Assembly (NCBI RefSeq): GCF_003255815.1
Contig: NC_037670.1
Location: 29,000,981 to 29,064,980 of the forward strand
Reading direction: 5' to 3'
DNA: 64,000 bases
DNA from: Theropithecus gelada
Taxonomy: Eukaryota; Chordata; Mammalia; Primates; Cercopithecidae
Shown: positions 49,524 through 60,630 of the stretch, piece by piece
Layout of the letters: each line of letters starts with the position of its first letter
Numbering within the stretch: the first letter of the stretch is position 1
Position numbers and translations under genes: made by a program
The notes under the pieces: model-generated
Database searches by the model: none
The model's input: only the letters and a program-made list of their open reading frames with translations
Told to the model about the DNA's origin: nothing

Positions 49524-49893
49524 CAGGCACTGTGGCTCACGCCTATAATCCGACCACTTTGGGAGGCAGAGGTAGGCAGATCGCTTAAGCTCAGGAGTTT
49601 GAGACCAGCCTGGGGAACATGGCAAAACCCAGTTTCTACAAAAAGTACAAAAAATTAGCTGGGTATGGTGGCGCATGCCTGAAGTCCCAGCTACTGGGGG
49701 GCTGAGGTGGGAGGATCCCCTGAGCCTGGGAAATCAAGGCAGCAGTGAACTGTGATCACGTCACTGTACTCCAGCCTGGGTGCCTATAATCCCAGCACTT
49801 CGGGAGGACAAGGTGGTAGGACTGCTTGAGGTCAGGAGTTCAAAATCAGCCTGGACAACAAAGCAAGATCCCACCTCTAAAGAAAAATTTTAA
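49524..49893 (+). repeat. Two fused Alus
   Basis: A first Alu (to about 49780) lacks its tail and runs straight into the left part of a second at ctgggtgcctataatcccag. Confidence 0.9.
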
Positions 49894-50385
49894 ACAAATT
49901 CAATTTCTATTGTTTATTCTCATTTTAAAATTTACTGTAATAAATTATTCTACTTGACATGACTATACAAAGGTCTGGTTCAAAAGTAAAATTCCCACCT
50001 TAAATTCTTGCTGGATCAAAGTAGCAATAAGTATGCAGATAAACAATATCAAAATCTGCCTTCTTTCCAGTATATTTCAAATTTTACTTTCTGCCTCAGA
50101 TATTTAAAAGTTCTAAATGTTCAAGTGCCTGGGTCATTATATTTGGAATGTAGATACTGCATTTCATTCATAAAACACAAATCCTACCAAGAAAGAGAGA
50201 ATTTCTCAATCAATGTCTCAATTCAACACTATTTTAATCAACTCAAAGCAAACACCAACAACGTTTTCAAGAAATATTTTTGGATTAATTGGCAATGTAG
50301 TTCTGGGTTTGTATGGAGCACTGGTGTCAAACAACCATGTAAAACAGTACTTAAAAATATGCTATTAAATATACCTTCAGTGGGC

Positions 50386-50717
50386 TGGGTGCGGTGGCTC
50401 ATGCCCATAATCCCAGCCTAGCTTATGCAGGCTCTGGTTTTTTTTTTGTTTTTTGTTTTTTTTTTCTTTTTTTTTGAGTTGGAGCTTCACTCTTGTTGCC
50501 CAGCCCGGAGTGTAATGGTGAGATCTCAGCCCACTGCAATCTCCACTTCCTGGGTTCAAGTGTCTCCTGCCTCAGCTTCCCAAGTAGCTGGGATTACAGA
50601 CATGTACCACCACTTTGGGGGGCTGAGGTAGGTAGATCACCTGAGGTCAGAAGTTTGAGACCTGCCTGAGCAACATGGTGAAACCGTGTTTCTACTAAAA
50701 ATATAAAATTAGCTGGG
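50386..50717. repeat. Broken Alu cluster
   Basis: Plus-strand Alu head (50386-50418), a 21-nt unknown piece, a minus-strand Alu part (about 50440-50608), then the rest of a plus-strand Alu (50609-50717) that stops mid-element. Confidence 0.9.
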
Positions 50718-50722
50718 CTAAT

Positions 50723-50969
50723 TTTAAATTATTAAATTATATATACAACTTGAAACAGCCACTCGGTCTATTGTGTTTATCCATGATTCTGGAAAAATAA
50801 TTATTTTGAGGGAAATGTTTATGATCTTAAAAATGGGAAATACCCATGGCCAAAAAAAAAAAAAAGTGATAATAAAATAAATAAAATATGAAAGTTAGAT
50901 ATGATTATCTAGAGAAGTTCTTAGTTTACTATCATTGAGGAACTTTACCAGGCTGTTCCTTATGGATAA
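50723..50969 (+). repeat. Inverted duplication, left arm (247 bp)
   Basis: Read against the reverse complement of 51961-52207, this segment aligns end to end without gaps and with 10 substitutions (about 96% identity). It is flanked on both sides by broken Alu pieces rather than continuous intron, so it is probably the derived copy. Confidence 0.95.
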
Positions 50970-50970
50970 G

Positions 50971-51213
50971 GAGGGAGTGCAAGGGCGCGATTTTGGGTCA
51001 CCGCAACCTCCGCCTCCCGGGTTGAAGCAAGTCTCCTGCCTCAGTAGCTGGGATTAGAGGTGCCCACCACTACGCCCAGCTAATTTTTGTATTTTTAGTA
51101 GAGACCATGTTGGCCAGGCTGGTCTCGAACTCCTGACCTCAGGTGATCCACCTGCCTCGGCCTCCCAAAGTGCTCAGACTGGGATTACAGGCATGAGCCA
51201 CAGCGCCCAGCCT
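50971..51213 (-). repeat. Alu lacking its tail end
   Basis: Starts inside the element at gggagtgcaagggcgcg directly after the inverted arm; no poly-T. Confidence 0.93.
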
Positions 51214-51831
51214 TCTTTACAACTTTCTAACAAGTATTTAACCCTTCATGAGAAAAATTTTGAACAGTATGTTAAAATTCCTGTCTATCCTTCTGATGTA
51301 GATAACAGAATCATTCTTCTTTTAAAAAAATCCTTTGAGATCACCTAAGTTACCTCTGGCCTTTTATATTACTAGACAAAGAAATATCCAAAGTGGTGAG
51401 CCCTATCTGGGCAGTGACAGAGCCATGTTCCCAACTCCCTGCTTTCACCCTGCCTGCTGCCTCCAACTCTAACCTAGTGAACAGACAGCTTCAAGTTCAT
51501 CAAGTTCAAAGCTGGACTTCAGAAGCTGAAGCTAGTTTTTGTTCAAAGAAGTGTTTCTTTGCTAGTGCCTTGATTTGCATATCAGTGGTTTGCAGTGTAC
51601 AGGAGTATCCCTGGTCTACGTTCCATTTTACCACGAAGCAATGGGGCATGAGAGAATGATATAACTACATAAAGAGTTATCAGTGGATAAGAACACGAGA
51701 TAACAGAGACAATGAAAACACGGCTAAGAAATAAGCACATAGACATTTGGAAAATATCCATGACCCAATATCTAGAAACAGTTTGCGTTGAAAACAAAGA
51801 TCATATTTCACTAATTTTTATTTGTAAATAC

Positions 51832-51932
51832 CTGTTAAGTGTCCACTCATAGTTTTGTCATGACTATTGAATAATTGCCTGTATTTCAGTCTTGATGACT
51901 GAGGAACAGCCCATTCTGCCACTGGTGGGACA
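51832..51932 (-). CDS. ITSN1: ITSN1 exon 8: start of EH2 domain
   Basis: 101 nt, about residues 208-242, from VPPVAEWAVPQ through YRQLFNSHDKTMSGHLT. It holds the first helix and the first, degenerate EF-hand loop of EH2. The acceptor has a good pyrimidine tract (tttctttttccccacag); the donor AACAG|gtattt is weak at +4 to +6. Because 101 is not divisible by three, skipping would shift the frame inside EH2. The exon sits between the two arms of a 247-bp inverted duplication. Confidence 0.97.
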
Positions 51933-51960
51933 CTGTGGGGAAAAGAAAAAGGAAAGAGGA

Positions 51961-52207
51961 TTATCCATAAGGAACAGCCTGGTAAAGTTCCTCAATGACA
52001 GTAAACTAGGAACTTCTCTAGATAATCATATCTAACTTTCATATTTTATTCATTTTATTATCACTATTTTTTTTTTTTTGCCATGGGTATTTCCAATTTT
52101 TAAGATCATAAACATTTCCCTCAAAATACTTATTTTTCCAGAATCATGGATAAACACAATACACTGAGTGGCTGTTTCAAGTTCTATATATAATTTAATA
52201 ATTTAAA
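51961..52207 (-). repeat. Inverted duplication, right arm (247 bp)
   Basis: Reverse-complement partner of 50723-50969. It begins 28 nt upstream of the exon 8 acceptor in gene orientation and runs on into ordinary intron 7, so it is probably the original copy. It includes the AT-rich edge where the exon 8 branch site would be expected. Confidence 0.95.
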
Positions 52208-53447
52208 GGTTCTATAAAAGTATGAAAAACCTCTTGTAACTGAGGTAATACAGTAATATCCAGGCTATTCTAATTTCGAAAACACTTCGTTTTTGGTTAA
52301 AAAGCAATGCTAAAAGCAAACCAGTAACTGCCTTTAAAGGTACTAATTCTCCAAAAATGTTTTAACTTTCTATACACGAATATACAGGACCCATTTCTTA
52401 ACGAAGTGAAATTACTCCATTCTGTAAGTTTAAATCCAGACCCAATGGACAGTTTCCCATAGAGAGACAGAACAGAACATTTCCAGGGTCATGACACATA
52501 AGCAGAGTGGGAATGGAGACAGCTTCACTTCCTTGACTACAATCCAATACTGATCTCTCCTTGACAACGTGCCACAATCCTGACCTGGCCCAAGGACACA
52601 CCTGCCAGTAGTTCGGCTGGGTCTATACTTCTTTAGTGATTAGTTCCTCAGATGCCACTGTCCACACAAATATCACACTGGTACCAATGGCCTGTTAAGC
52701 TTCGACATCTAAATCAAACCCAGTGGCTGAGCTCAGACAGTAAAAATGGCATTCCCCTTCCAGGACAGATTATAACTAATGCTCTGTTTGCAATTTCATT
52801 TCAACAAAGAAATCTATTTCAAATATGTAAAAGCAAAATCTTACTGAAATACTGAACTTTTTAATCATCATTTCCATGTGTCACCTATGCACTTATACCT
52901 ATTATACACAGTTCAAGTATAGGAAATAGCTCCCAAACACTGGAGAAGTACTTATATGAATTCATCTTTTTCAATTTTTATGAATTTCTTAATAAAAAAC
53001 ACTTACCACGATCTACTCTGCTCTAGGTACTTCAGCATCAACTTTCTCATGTTAAACTAACTAGTATTTTGCTGATTCCAACTCCTGCCTATTTGTCAAG
53101 AAGCTAACTATCTAGTTCCTACATGCCAGGAATGCTGGGTGTTACACACAGAAGTTGTCCCAGATTACACTTATCACATCAGAGTTTTCTGCCAAATTCC
53201 TGAGAATTTAAATAGACTAAAAACTCATTAAGATGTACCCAAAAGTTCAATACTGCATTGCAAAAATTGGCTAGAAATTTAAGTTATTAACAAGGTGACA
53301 ATTAACATTTAAAAAAAGTTGTTTTAATAGCACTAATGTTTGCTAATACTGATAGTTTATTCATTCTAATGTCACAAATCAATAAGGCAGGTTTCAAAAT
53401 CGTTTCTGCAAAGTCATAATAAACTCAAAACTTCAGCATGGTAAAGG

Positions 53448-53735
53448 ATAATTTTTTTTTTTTTTTTTTTTTTTAAGAAAGAATCTGGCCGTGTCGCCCA
53501 GGCTGGAGTGCAATGCTGCAATCTCGGCTCACTGCAACCTCCACCTCCTGGGTTCAAGCAATTCTCCTGCCTCAGCCTCCCAAGTAGCTGGGATTACAGG
53601 CGCCCACCACCACGCCCAGCTAATTTTTGTATTTTTAGTAGATATGGGGTTTCACCATGTTGGCCAGGCTAGTTTCAAACTCCTGACCTCATGATCTGCC
53701 CACTTCGGCCTCCCAAAGTGCCGGGATTACACCTG
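53448..53735 (-). repeat. Alu, 5' truncated
   Basis: Long poly-T start; the element ends early at gggattacacctgtatcc. Confidence 0.93.
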
Positions 53736-53779
53736 TATCCTACAATTAAATGAAGTTTTTTAGAGAAAACTTGCATAGT

Positions 53780-53920
53780 TAAGAACACACGCCTTAAAAT
53801 CAGACATAACTCAGTTTGACTCAGCTCTGTCACTTCTGAGTTATGTTCTGTTGAGCGAGTTATATAATGTCTCTGAGCTTGTCCCTCATCTATAACGGAG
53901 AGTAACAGAATCATCTCATG
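53780..53920 (-). repeat. MIR-like fragment
   Basis: ctcagctctgtcacttctga and gagcttgtccctcatctat. Confidence 0.65.
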
Positions 53921-54119
53921 GGGAAGAATGAGTTAATGTATATAAAGCTTTTGGCACAGTGCTTTTCAGTTTATGGATTTTCTTTAAATCATTTTTAAAA
54001 GTAATGAAGGCATCACTGAATTATATTCAACATGCTTTTCTCTTGAAAGTGGGAAAATGACTTGATTCACTTAACAATTTCCAGTGAGGATGACACAAGA
54101 CAGGATAACTTCCAAAAGC

Positions 54120-54372
54120 TTTTTTTTTTTAAGGCAGGGTTAGGGTCTTGCTCCACCATCACCCAGGCAAGAGTGCAGTGGCACTATCACAGCTTACTGC
54201 AGCGTCAATCTTCCTGGCTCCAGCCATCCTCCCATCTAATTTTAAAATGTTTGTATTAACAAGGTCTCCCCATGCTGCCCAAGCTGGTCTCAAACTCATG
54301 GGCTCAAGCAATCCTCCTGCCTCAGCCTCTCAGAGTGCTGGGATTACAGGCGTGAGCCATCGCACCCGGCCC
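54120..54372 (-). repeat. Old Alu (AluJ-like)
   Basis: Diverged, with a missing middle; ends cgcacccggcc. Confidence 0.9.
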
Positions 54373-55040
54373 AAGTTTTGAGATGGCTTAAAAGAGACTT
54401 AATTTCTCATCTTAGTGCAGCAGTATGCAAGGGTAAAACATAGGAGTAAAATAAAATAAAAATATGAAAGGTAATAATTGAAACCAAGGTTGACCAAAAC
54501 ATAAGCAATAATTGAGCCATACATTTGATTAATGTGAATTGTCCACAATCTGGATAATTTATTTCATAATAAATGGTCTTTAATTGGATGTTACTAACTA
54601 CCCATACGAACTCTGTAAGATTTTCTGAGATAGAATTAAAAATAAGGCCAACTATAACTCCAATCTTCATATAAAAATTTTATACATAAATTGGTAAATC
54701 ATAAACACATAAAATAGTCCATGTGCTTTTTTCCCTTATACCCAGAATTTTATCTTACTGTTTTTAAACATTTTTTTACTATCCATTTATCCTCTTTTAA
54801 AAAAAAAATACACAAAGCCTTTAAGGCAATGTTACGTCCTTGATTTCTGTCATCTCCACAACAAATTAATGAGAAAAACTAGTGACACCATCCAGAAATT
54901 AAGAAAATTATTATTAGCACTCTACAAAAGCCTACAAAAAAAGACAACAAGAAGAATATAGATGATTCATGGTCAAATTTATACTTTAATCAGGTAACGG
55001 CTTTAACCACACTTCCCATTTAAAAACAAGAAAAACTTAC

Positions 55041-55137
55041 CTGGCCACGTCAAATGACTGTGCCTTTTGTAATTTAGTGTTTAGTTGTGACCCTGGACCA
55101 GATCTACTAAAGGAAGAACTCTTTGGCAATGTGGCGG
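55041..55137 (-). CDS. ITSN1: ITSN1 exon 7: linker between EH1 and EH2
   Basis: 97 nt, about residues 176-208, containing the Ser-rich KSSSFSRSGPGSQ and QKAQSFDVA. The acceptor is ttttacag and the donor a strong gtaagt. The exon begins by completing the Ala codon split from exon 6 and ends inside Ser208. The sequence is polar and probably disordered, with several possible phosphorylation serines (inference). Confidence 0.97.
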
Positions 55138-56611
55138 CTGTAAAAATAAATGTTGAATAATTTTAATTCTACAAAGATAAGAAACTTGCCCCAATTTACA
55201 AAAATTAAAATGCATAGTCAACAAAATCTGAGGCAGAAATAATTTCCCCTTTCTTGCCAGCCTAGACCAAAAAGAGCTTTTCCTTCCTCACTCTCTGTTC
55301 TCCTGCCAAAAAGGTTTCTAGATTTACTTGTTCTACTGAAAATCACCTTACTATGTAGTAATACTGATTTCCATAAAATTTTACTCTTCATTAAACATTT
55401 AGTGTCACCTTTTATAGGACCTATTCCAATAGTTAAAGAGGTAACAGCTTAAATATATAAAATGGTATTTTCTTCCCTGCACTGAAGGAGCTGAAGTATT
55501 AGTTCCAGATGTAAGAGCCAAGAAGCCACAAACTGTAGTCTTGGCCCGATAACATGTGATGCTAGGGAAGGTCAGCTTTTGTGTCTGATTATCACTGGGG
55601 TTGGTTAGTTGTGTGTCAGAAAAAAAACCACTCTGCGTCTCAGCCACATTCCCTCACCCTTGCCTGATGGCAAATGACTGGCAACTTCTGCCATTAGCCA
55701 CAAAAGAATAGAAGACTCAGAGTGTGTGGATTTGCTTATACTCCTGGAAAAACAACTGCACACACTTTCTGGGCTACCATCACGTCCACAGTCATGGTCA
55801 TACATGCAAGATGAACTACATGTGACAAGAAAAAAAATCTAAAAAAAGGAGGTATATTTAGCTTATTTGGCCATAACTTAAAGACATATCCTGACATATA
55901 TAACAAATTCAGGGGGCCACAGGCACAGAAACGTTTCAAGTATGATGCTAAAACCCATGTCGTCAATACTGAATTTACTTAGATGTAGTCAAAGTACTTT
56001 AAAAATAATACTTTCCATATTGATATGAATTCATTAAGATGTTAGACCAAGGCTATCTACATCTATAGTTTTATACTTTATTTTAACTAAAGACTTAATA
56101 AAGTCTCAAAGTGGAATTAATTAAACCAGAAACTTTGAAATCCTTTCCTTCAATTAAGCAGGCATGTAATACCATGAAATAGTATAAACTGTTCTTTTTT
56201 ATTCTTTACCACCATCCCCAACATAATTCTATTCCTAGGGGATTGGCTTGCTTATTAGCAATTCATAGTAGCTAAAGAAAAGTAGTAACTGATATATAAA
56301 AATAGAAAATGTTCAAATACAGATCAACTTCGATTGCTCTTCTCAGCCCTTGAAAGAAAATTACATTTGTGGCTTTCACTACTAAGCTCACCTTTGCCCA
56401 CAGTGGCACGCAGAAATCTGTAATTCTCTTTCACTCTCCACACTAGCATATTCCATTTAATACAGTGGAAAAAAATGTGAAATTAAGTGAAAAAAATAAA
56501 GATATTTTCCTCTGGACTAAAACATCATTTAAATATAATTAGAGATTTTAATAATGAACAGCAAAACACCAGTAGTGAAAATTCAGCCTATGGTTTCAGC
56601 AAGTCACATAC
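55138..56611 (-). other. Intron 6
   Basis: 1474 nt of AT-rich sequence. I recognise no Alu, L1 or exon in it, which is unusual for this window. Confidence 0.8.
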
Positions 56612-56791
56612 CAGGATGAGCAAATGCAGGCAGAGGTTGTATAACAGGGGGAGCCCCGTTAGCCAGGGGGGGCACAGCTGCTGTGGGAACAGAAGATACT
56701 AGGGGTGGAGACATTCCAACAACTGGAATGGATCCCATTGGCACTGGAGCAACAGCTGTAAGCGGTGGCATGCTGGCGATACCTCCCATAC
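56612..56791 (-). CDS. ITSN1: ITSN1 exon 6: Pro/Val/Ala-rich linker after EH1
   Basis: 180 nt, about residues 116-176, beginning GMGGIASMPP and ending LPAFAHP plus a split Ala codon. The acceptor is tttcttcatag and the donor gtatgtg. This is the flexible linker between EH1 and EH2, with many Pro, Val and Ala and no fold of its own. Residue 145 is Pro (SPPLV); the human protein as I recall it has Thr there. The length is divisible by three, so skipping this exon would keep the frame apart from the split codon. Confidence 0.97.
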
Positions 56792-57248
56792 CTATGAAGA
56801 AAAAAAAGCCCAGCACAGTTCACATCCAATCACATTTCAACAGTGAATAATAATTAACCCAGTACTGCTTAAAGAAAATCGCTTTCCAGCTGTAATACAT
56901 TCTAATTAAAATAGGGCTTCAAGTTAATCATTTTAAAGAGTAACAAAAATTATGTCAAGGATCACATCAAAAGGACTCAAGACTCAACCTGAAGACAGAT
57001 CAAACAAGATGAGAATCAAAAAGTATAATAACTGCAGTGGACTTAAAGGCTCAAATATAATTAAATCCATGAGTTCAAAATTATATTTAAAAATAAACAA
57101 AATCCTAACTGGTCAAAAAAGGAGGACACTAAGGCAATCAATTTACTACTTTGAAAACTAGTAAATAAAAGGTAGAAAAATCAAACTGCAATCTACCTTT
57201 CCTATGTTTATTATACCTCAGCGAAACCAGATATTTGATGGGGAAAGC

Positions 57249-57546
57249 ATCTTTATTTATTTACTTGAGATGGAGTCTCACTCTGTCACCTAGGCTGGAG
57301 TGCAGTGGCGTGATCTTGGCTCACTGCAACCTCCACCTCCTGAGCTCAAGTGATTCTCCTGCCTCAGTCTCCCAAATAGCTGGATTACAGGTGCCCACCA
57401 TCACGCCCGGCTATTTTTATATTTTTAGTAGAGATGGGGTTTCACCATGTTGGCCAGGATGGTCTCAAACTCCTGACCTCAGGTGATCCACCCTCCTTGG
57501 CCTCCCAAAGTGCCGGGATTACAGGCATGAGCCACTGCGCCTGGCC
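57249..57546 (-). repeat. Alu
   Basis: TTTA-type tail to gcgcctggcc; gaaagcatctttat and ggaagcatctttat flanks. Confidence 0.95.
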
Positions 57547-57618
57547 CCGGAAGCATCTTTATATAAAAATATTCTAACCAATAAAGAAGAAATGATAAAA
57601 CAAAAATAAATGTTTCCA

Positions 57619-57918
57619 GCTGGGCACAGTGGCTTATACCTGTAACCTCACTACTTTGGAAGGCCAAGGCAGGAGGATCTCTTGAGGGCAGGAGTCCAAA
57701 ACCAGACTGGGCAATATAGCAAAATTCCATCTCTACAAAAAATTTTAAAAATTAGCCAGGCATGGTGGTACCCGCCTGTAGTCCTAGCTATATGGAAGGC
57801 TGAGTTGGGAGGAGCACTTATGCCGAAGAGGCTGAGGCTAGAGTGAGCCACAATCACACCACAGTACTCCAGCCTGGGCAATACAGTGAGATCCTTGTCT
57901 TAAAAAAAAAAAAAAAAA
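57619..57918 (+). repeat. Older Alu
   Basis: Full-length diverged copy with poly-A tail. Confidence 0.92.
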
Positions 57919-58024
57919 AGTAAAAAGCTTCCCTTCTTTTGTATTTCTCTGTCCTAACTTTAATACCTTTTCTCATGTTGAGGAAATAAATTTTAGTGTT
58001 TAAATGCCCCCTATTGATTTTTAA

Positions 58025-58341
58025 AAAATATTTTTGTTTGTTTGAGACAAGATCTCGCTCTGTTGCCCAGGCTAGAGTGAAATGGCATGATCATAGCTCA
58101 CTGTAGCCTTCACCTTCTGGGCTCAAGTGATTGTCCCAGCTCAGCCTCCCAACTTGCTGGAACCACAGGTGTGCATCCCTACACTCAGTTTCACACATTT
58201 TTTTTTTTTTTTGGTGGGGGGTGGTAGAGATGAGGTCTTACTACATTGCCTGAGCTGGTCTCGAACTTCTGGGCTCAAGTGATCATCTTGCCTCAGCCTC
58301 TCAAAGTGCTGAAATTACCGGCGTGAGTCACCATGTCTGAC
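58025..58341 (-). repeat. Old Alu (AluJ-like)
   Basis: Starts tgtttgagacaagatctcgc; its far end abuts the AluYR at 58356. Confidence 0.9.
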
Positions 58342-58355
58342 CTTTACTATTTTTT

Positions 58356-58650
58356 TTTTTTTTTTGAGACGGAGTCTTACTCTGTCGCCCAGGCTGGAGT
58401 GCAGTGGCCAGATCTCAGCTCACTGCAAGCTCCGCCTCCCGGGTTTACGCCATTCTCCTGCCTCAGCCTCCCGAGTAGCTGGGACTACAGGCACCCGCCA
58501 CCTCGCCCGGCTAGTTTTTTGTATTTTTTTAGTAGAGACGGGGTTTCACTGTCTTAGCCAGGATGGTCTCGATCTTCTGACCTCGTGATCCGCCTGTCTC
58601 GGCCTCCCAAAGTGCTGGGATTACAGGCTTGAGCCACTGCGCCCGGCCCA
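58356..58650 (-). repeat. AluYR-type
   Basis: gcagtggccagatc, cacctcgcccggctag, ggcttgagcc. ACCTTTACTATTTTTT at 58340-58355 and 58651-58666. Confidence 0.97.
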
Positions 58651-58747
58651 ACCTTTACTATTTTTTAAAAGTAAATTTTCTTTTCAACCTGAGAAAGCTA
58701 ACTGAAAAGAGTATTATTACATAATAATAGTAATTAAAACATTAATT

Positions 58748-59033
58748 TTCTTTTTTTTCTTTTATTATTAGAGATAAGGTCTCACTCTTACCCAGGTTGA
58801 AGTACAGTCATGTGATCACAGCTCACTGTAACCTTAAACTCCTGGGCACAAGGGATTCTTTTGCCTCAGCTTCCCAAGTAGCTGGGACTACAGACACACA
58901 CCACCAAATGCAGCTCATTTTTTATTTTTTGTAGAAACAGGGTCATGCTATGATACTCAGTCTGGTCTCAAACTCCTGTCCTCAAGCCTCTCACAGTGCT
59001 AAGATTACAGGGGTGGGCCACTGTATCCATCCA
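58748..59033 (-). repeat. Old Alu
   Basis: Strongly diverged copy, gagataaggtctcactctta to ctgtatccatcc. Confidence 0.85.
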
Positions 59034-60041
59034 AAAGTAATTTTCTATGTGCTTGTTGTAGGGATTAAAATCTCCAAATTAATTTATCATACTCAACTTC
59101 TAATGGCAGAATATAGAAACTTTACACAAATATAGCTCAATTCCCTTTCTCTTCTGTGCTATTACTGTCACATACATTATAATCTTATATGTTATAAGCC
59201 CAATAGTTATAATTATTACTTTATACAATCTTACATCTTTTAAACTTGAGAGAAAAGAAGAAAAATAGATTTATATGGTCTTTTAAATTAACCTACATAT
59301 TTATCATTTCTGATGCTCTTCATTTCTTTCCATATATTACAGTTACCACCTTTTGTCATTTCATTTCATCCTGAAAGTCTTCCTTCAGTATTCCTTCTAA
59401 GGTGGGTCTACTAGTAATGAATTCTATCAGTTTTTGTTTATTTGAAAAGGTCATTATTTCACCTACATTTTTAAATGATAGTTTTGCTGAATATAGAATT
59501 TTGGGTTGAATTTTTTCTTGCAGCATTTTGAAAATTCCACTGCCTTCTAACCTCCATTGTTTTCAATTACAAGTCTGCTGTTATTTGTATCTATGCTCCC
59601 CTATCCATGATGAGTTTCTCTTACTGCTTTCAAGGTTTTACCTCTGTGTTTGGCTTTTGTAGTTTAACTATGATGTGTCTGGGTGTAGATCTCTTTGTAT
59701 TTACCTTACTTGAGTTGTGTTGAACTTTTGATTGTGTAGACTACTGCTTTTCACCAAACGTGGCAAGTGTTTGGCTTTTATTCTTCAAATATTTTTTCTG
59801 TACCTTTCTGTCATGATCCTCCTTCTAAGACTCCCATGACACACATATTGGTAAACTTGGTCTTGTTCCATAAGCCTCTGAAACTTTGTTATTTTTTTTT
59901 TCAATCTTTTTGTTCCATATTCTTCAGACTGAATAATTTCTATTGATTAATCTTCAACTTCGCTGACTCTGCCTTTTGCTATATTGAATCTGCTATTGAG
60001 ATCCTGTGGTAAATTTTTCATTTTAGTTGCTGAACTTTTCA

Positions 60042-60334
60042 GGTTTTGTTTTTGTTTTGAGACAAGGCCTCACTCTGTTGCTCAGGCTGGAGCACAGTGG
60101 CGTGATCTTGGCTCACTGCAGCCTCCTGGGTTCAAGTGATTCTCCTGCCTCAGGCTTCCGAGTAGCTGGGATTACAGGCATCTGCCACCACACCCAGCTA
60201 ATTTTTGCGTTTTTAGTAGAGACGGGGTTTTGTCATGTTGGCCGGGCTGGCCTCCAACTTCTAACCTCAGGTGATCCGTCACCTCAGCCTCCCAAAGAAC
60301 TGGGATTACAGCCGTGAGCCACAGCACCCAGCCT
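60042..60334 (-). repeat. Alu inside old L1
   Basis: gagacaaggcctcactctg to cacccagcc. The outer flanks gaacttttcagg and gaacttttcacg enclose this and the next Alu together. Confidence 0.93.
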
Positions 60335-60339
60335 TAGTT

Positions 60340-60630
60340 TTTCCTATTTTGTGATGGAGTTTCACTCTTGTTGCCCAGGCTGGAGTATAATGGAGTATAA
60401 TGGCACAATCTCGTCTCACTGTAACCTCTGCCTCCTGGCTTCAAGGGATTCTCCTGCTTCAGCCTCCCAAGTAGCTGGGAGCCACCACGTCCAGCTAATT
60501 TTTTGTATTTTCAGCAGAGACAGGGTTTCATCATGTTGGCCAGGCGGGTCTCAAACTCTACCTCACGTGATCCACCAGCCTCGGCCTCCCAAAGTGCTGG
60601 GATTACAGGTGCGAGCCACTGTGGCGGGCT
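60340..60630 (-). repeat. Alu inside old L1
   Basis: gatggagtttcactcttgtt to gtggcgggctgg, with a small tandem repeat of tggagtataa. Confidence 0.93.

Larger units (their letters stand above)
46041..51831 (-). other. Intron 8
   Basis: 5791 nt. MIR-like pieces, an old L1 3' end split by an Alu (about 47500-48260), a hAT-type fragment (about 48690-48890), a fused Alu pair (49524-49893), a broken Alu cluster (50386-51213) and the left arm of an inverted duplication (50723-50969). 46880-47290, 48900-49500, 49900-50380 and 51215-51830 look plain. Confidence 0.85.
51933..55040 (-). other. Intron 7
   Basis: 3108 nt. The right arm of the inverted duplication (51961-52207) lies directly upstream of exon 8. 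Alus at 53448 and 54120, with a MIR-like piece at about 53780-53920. 52210-53440 and 54380-55030 are plain. Confidence 0.85.
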
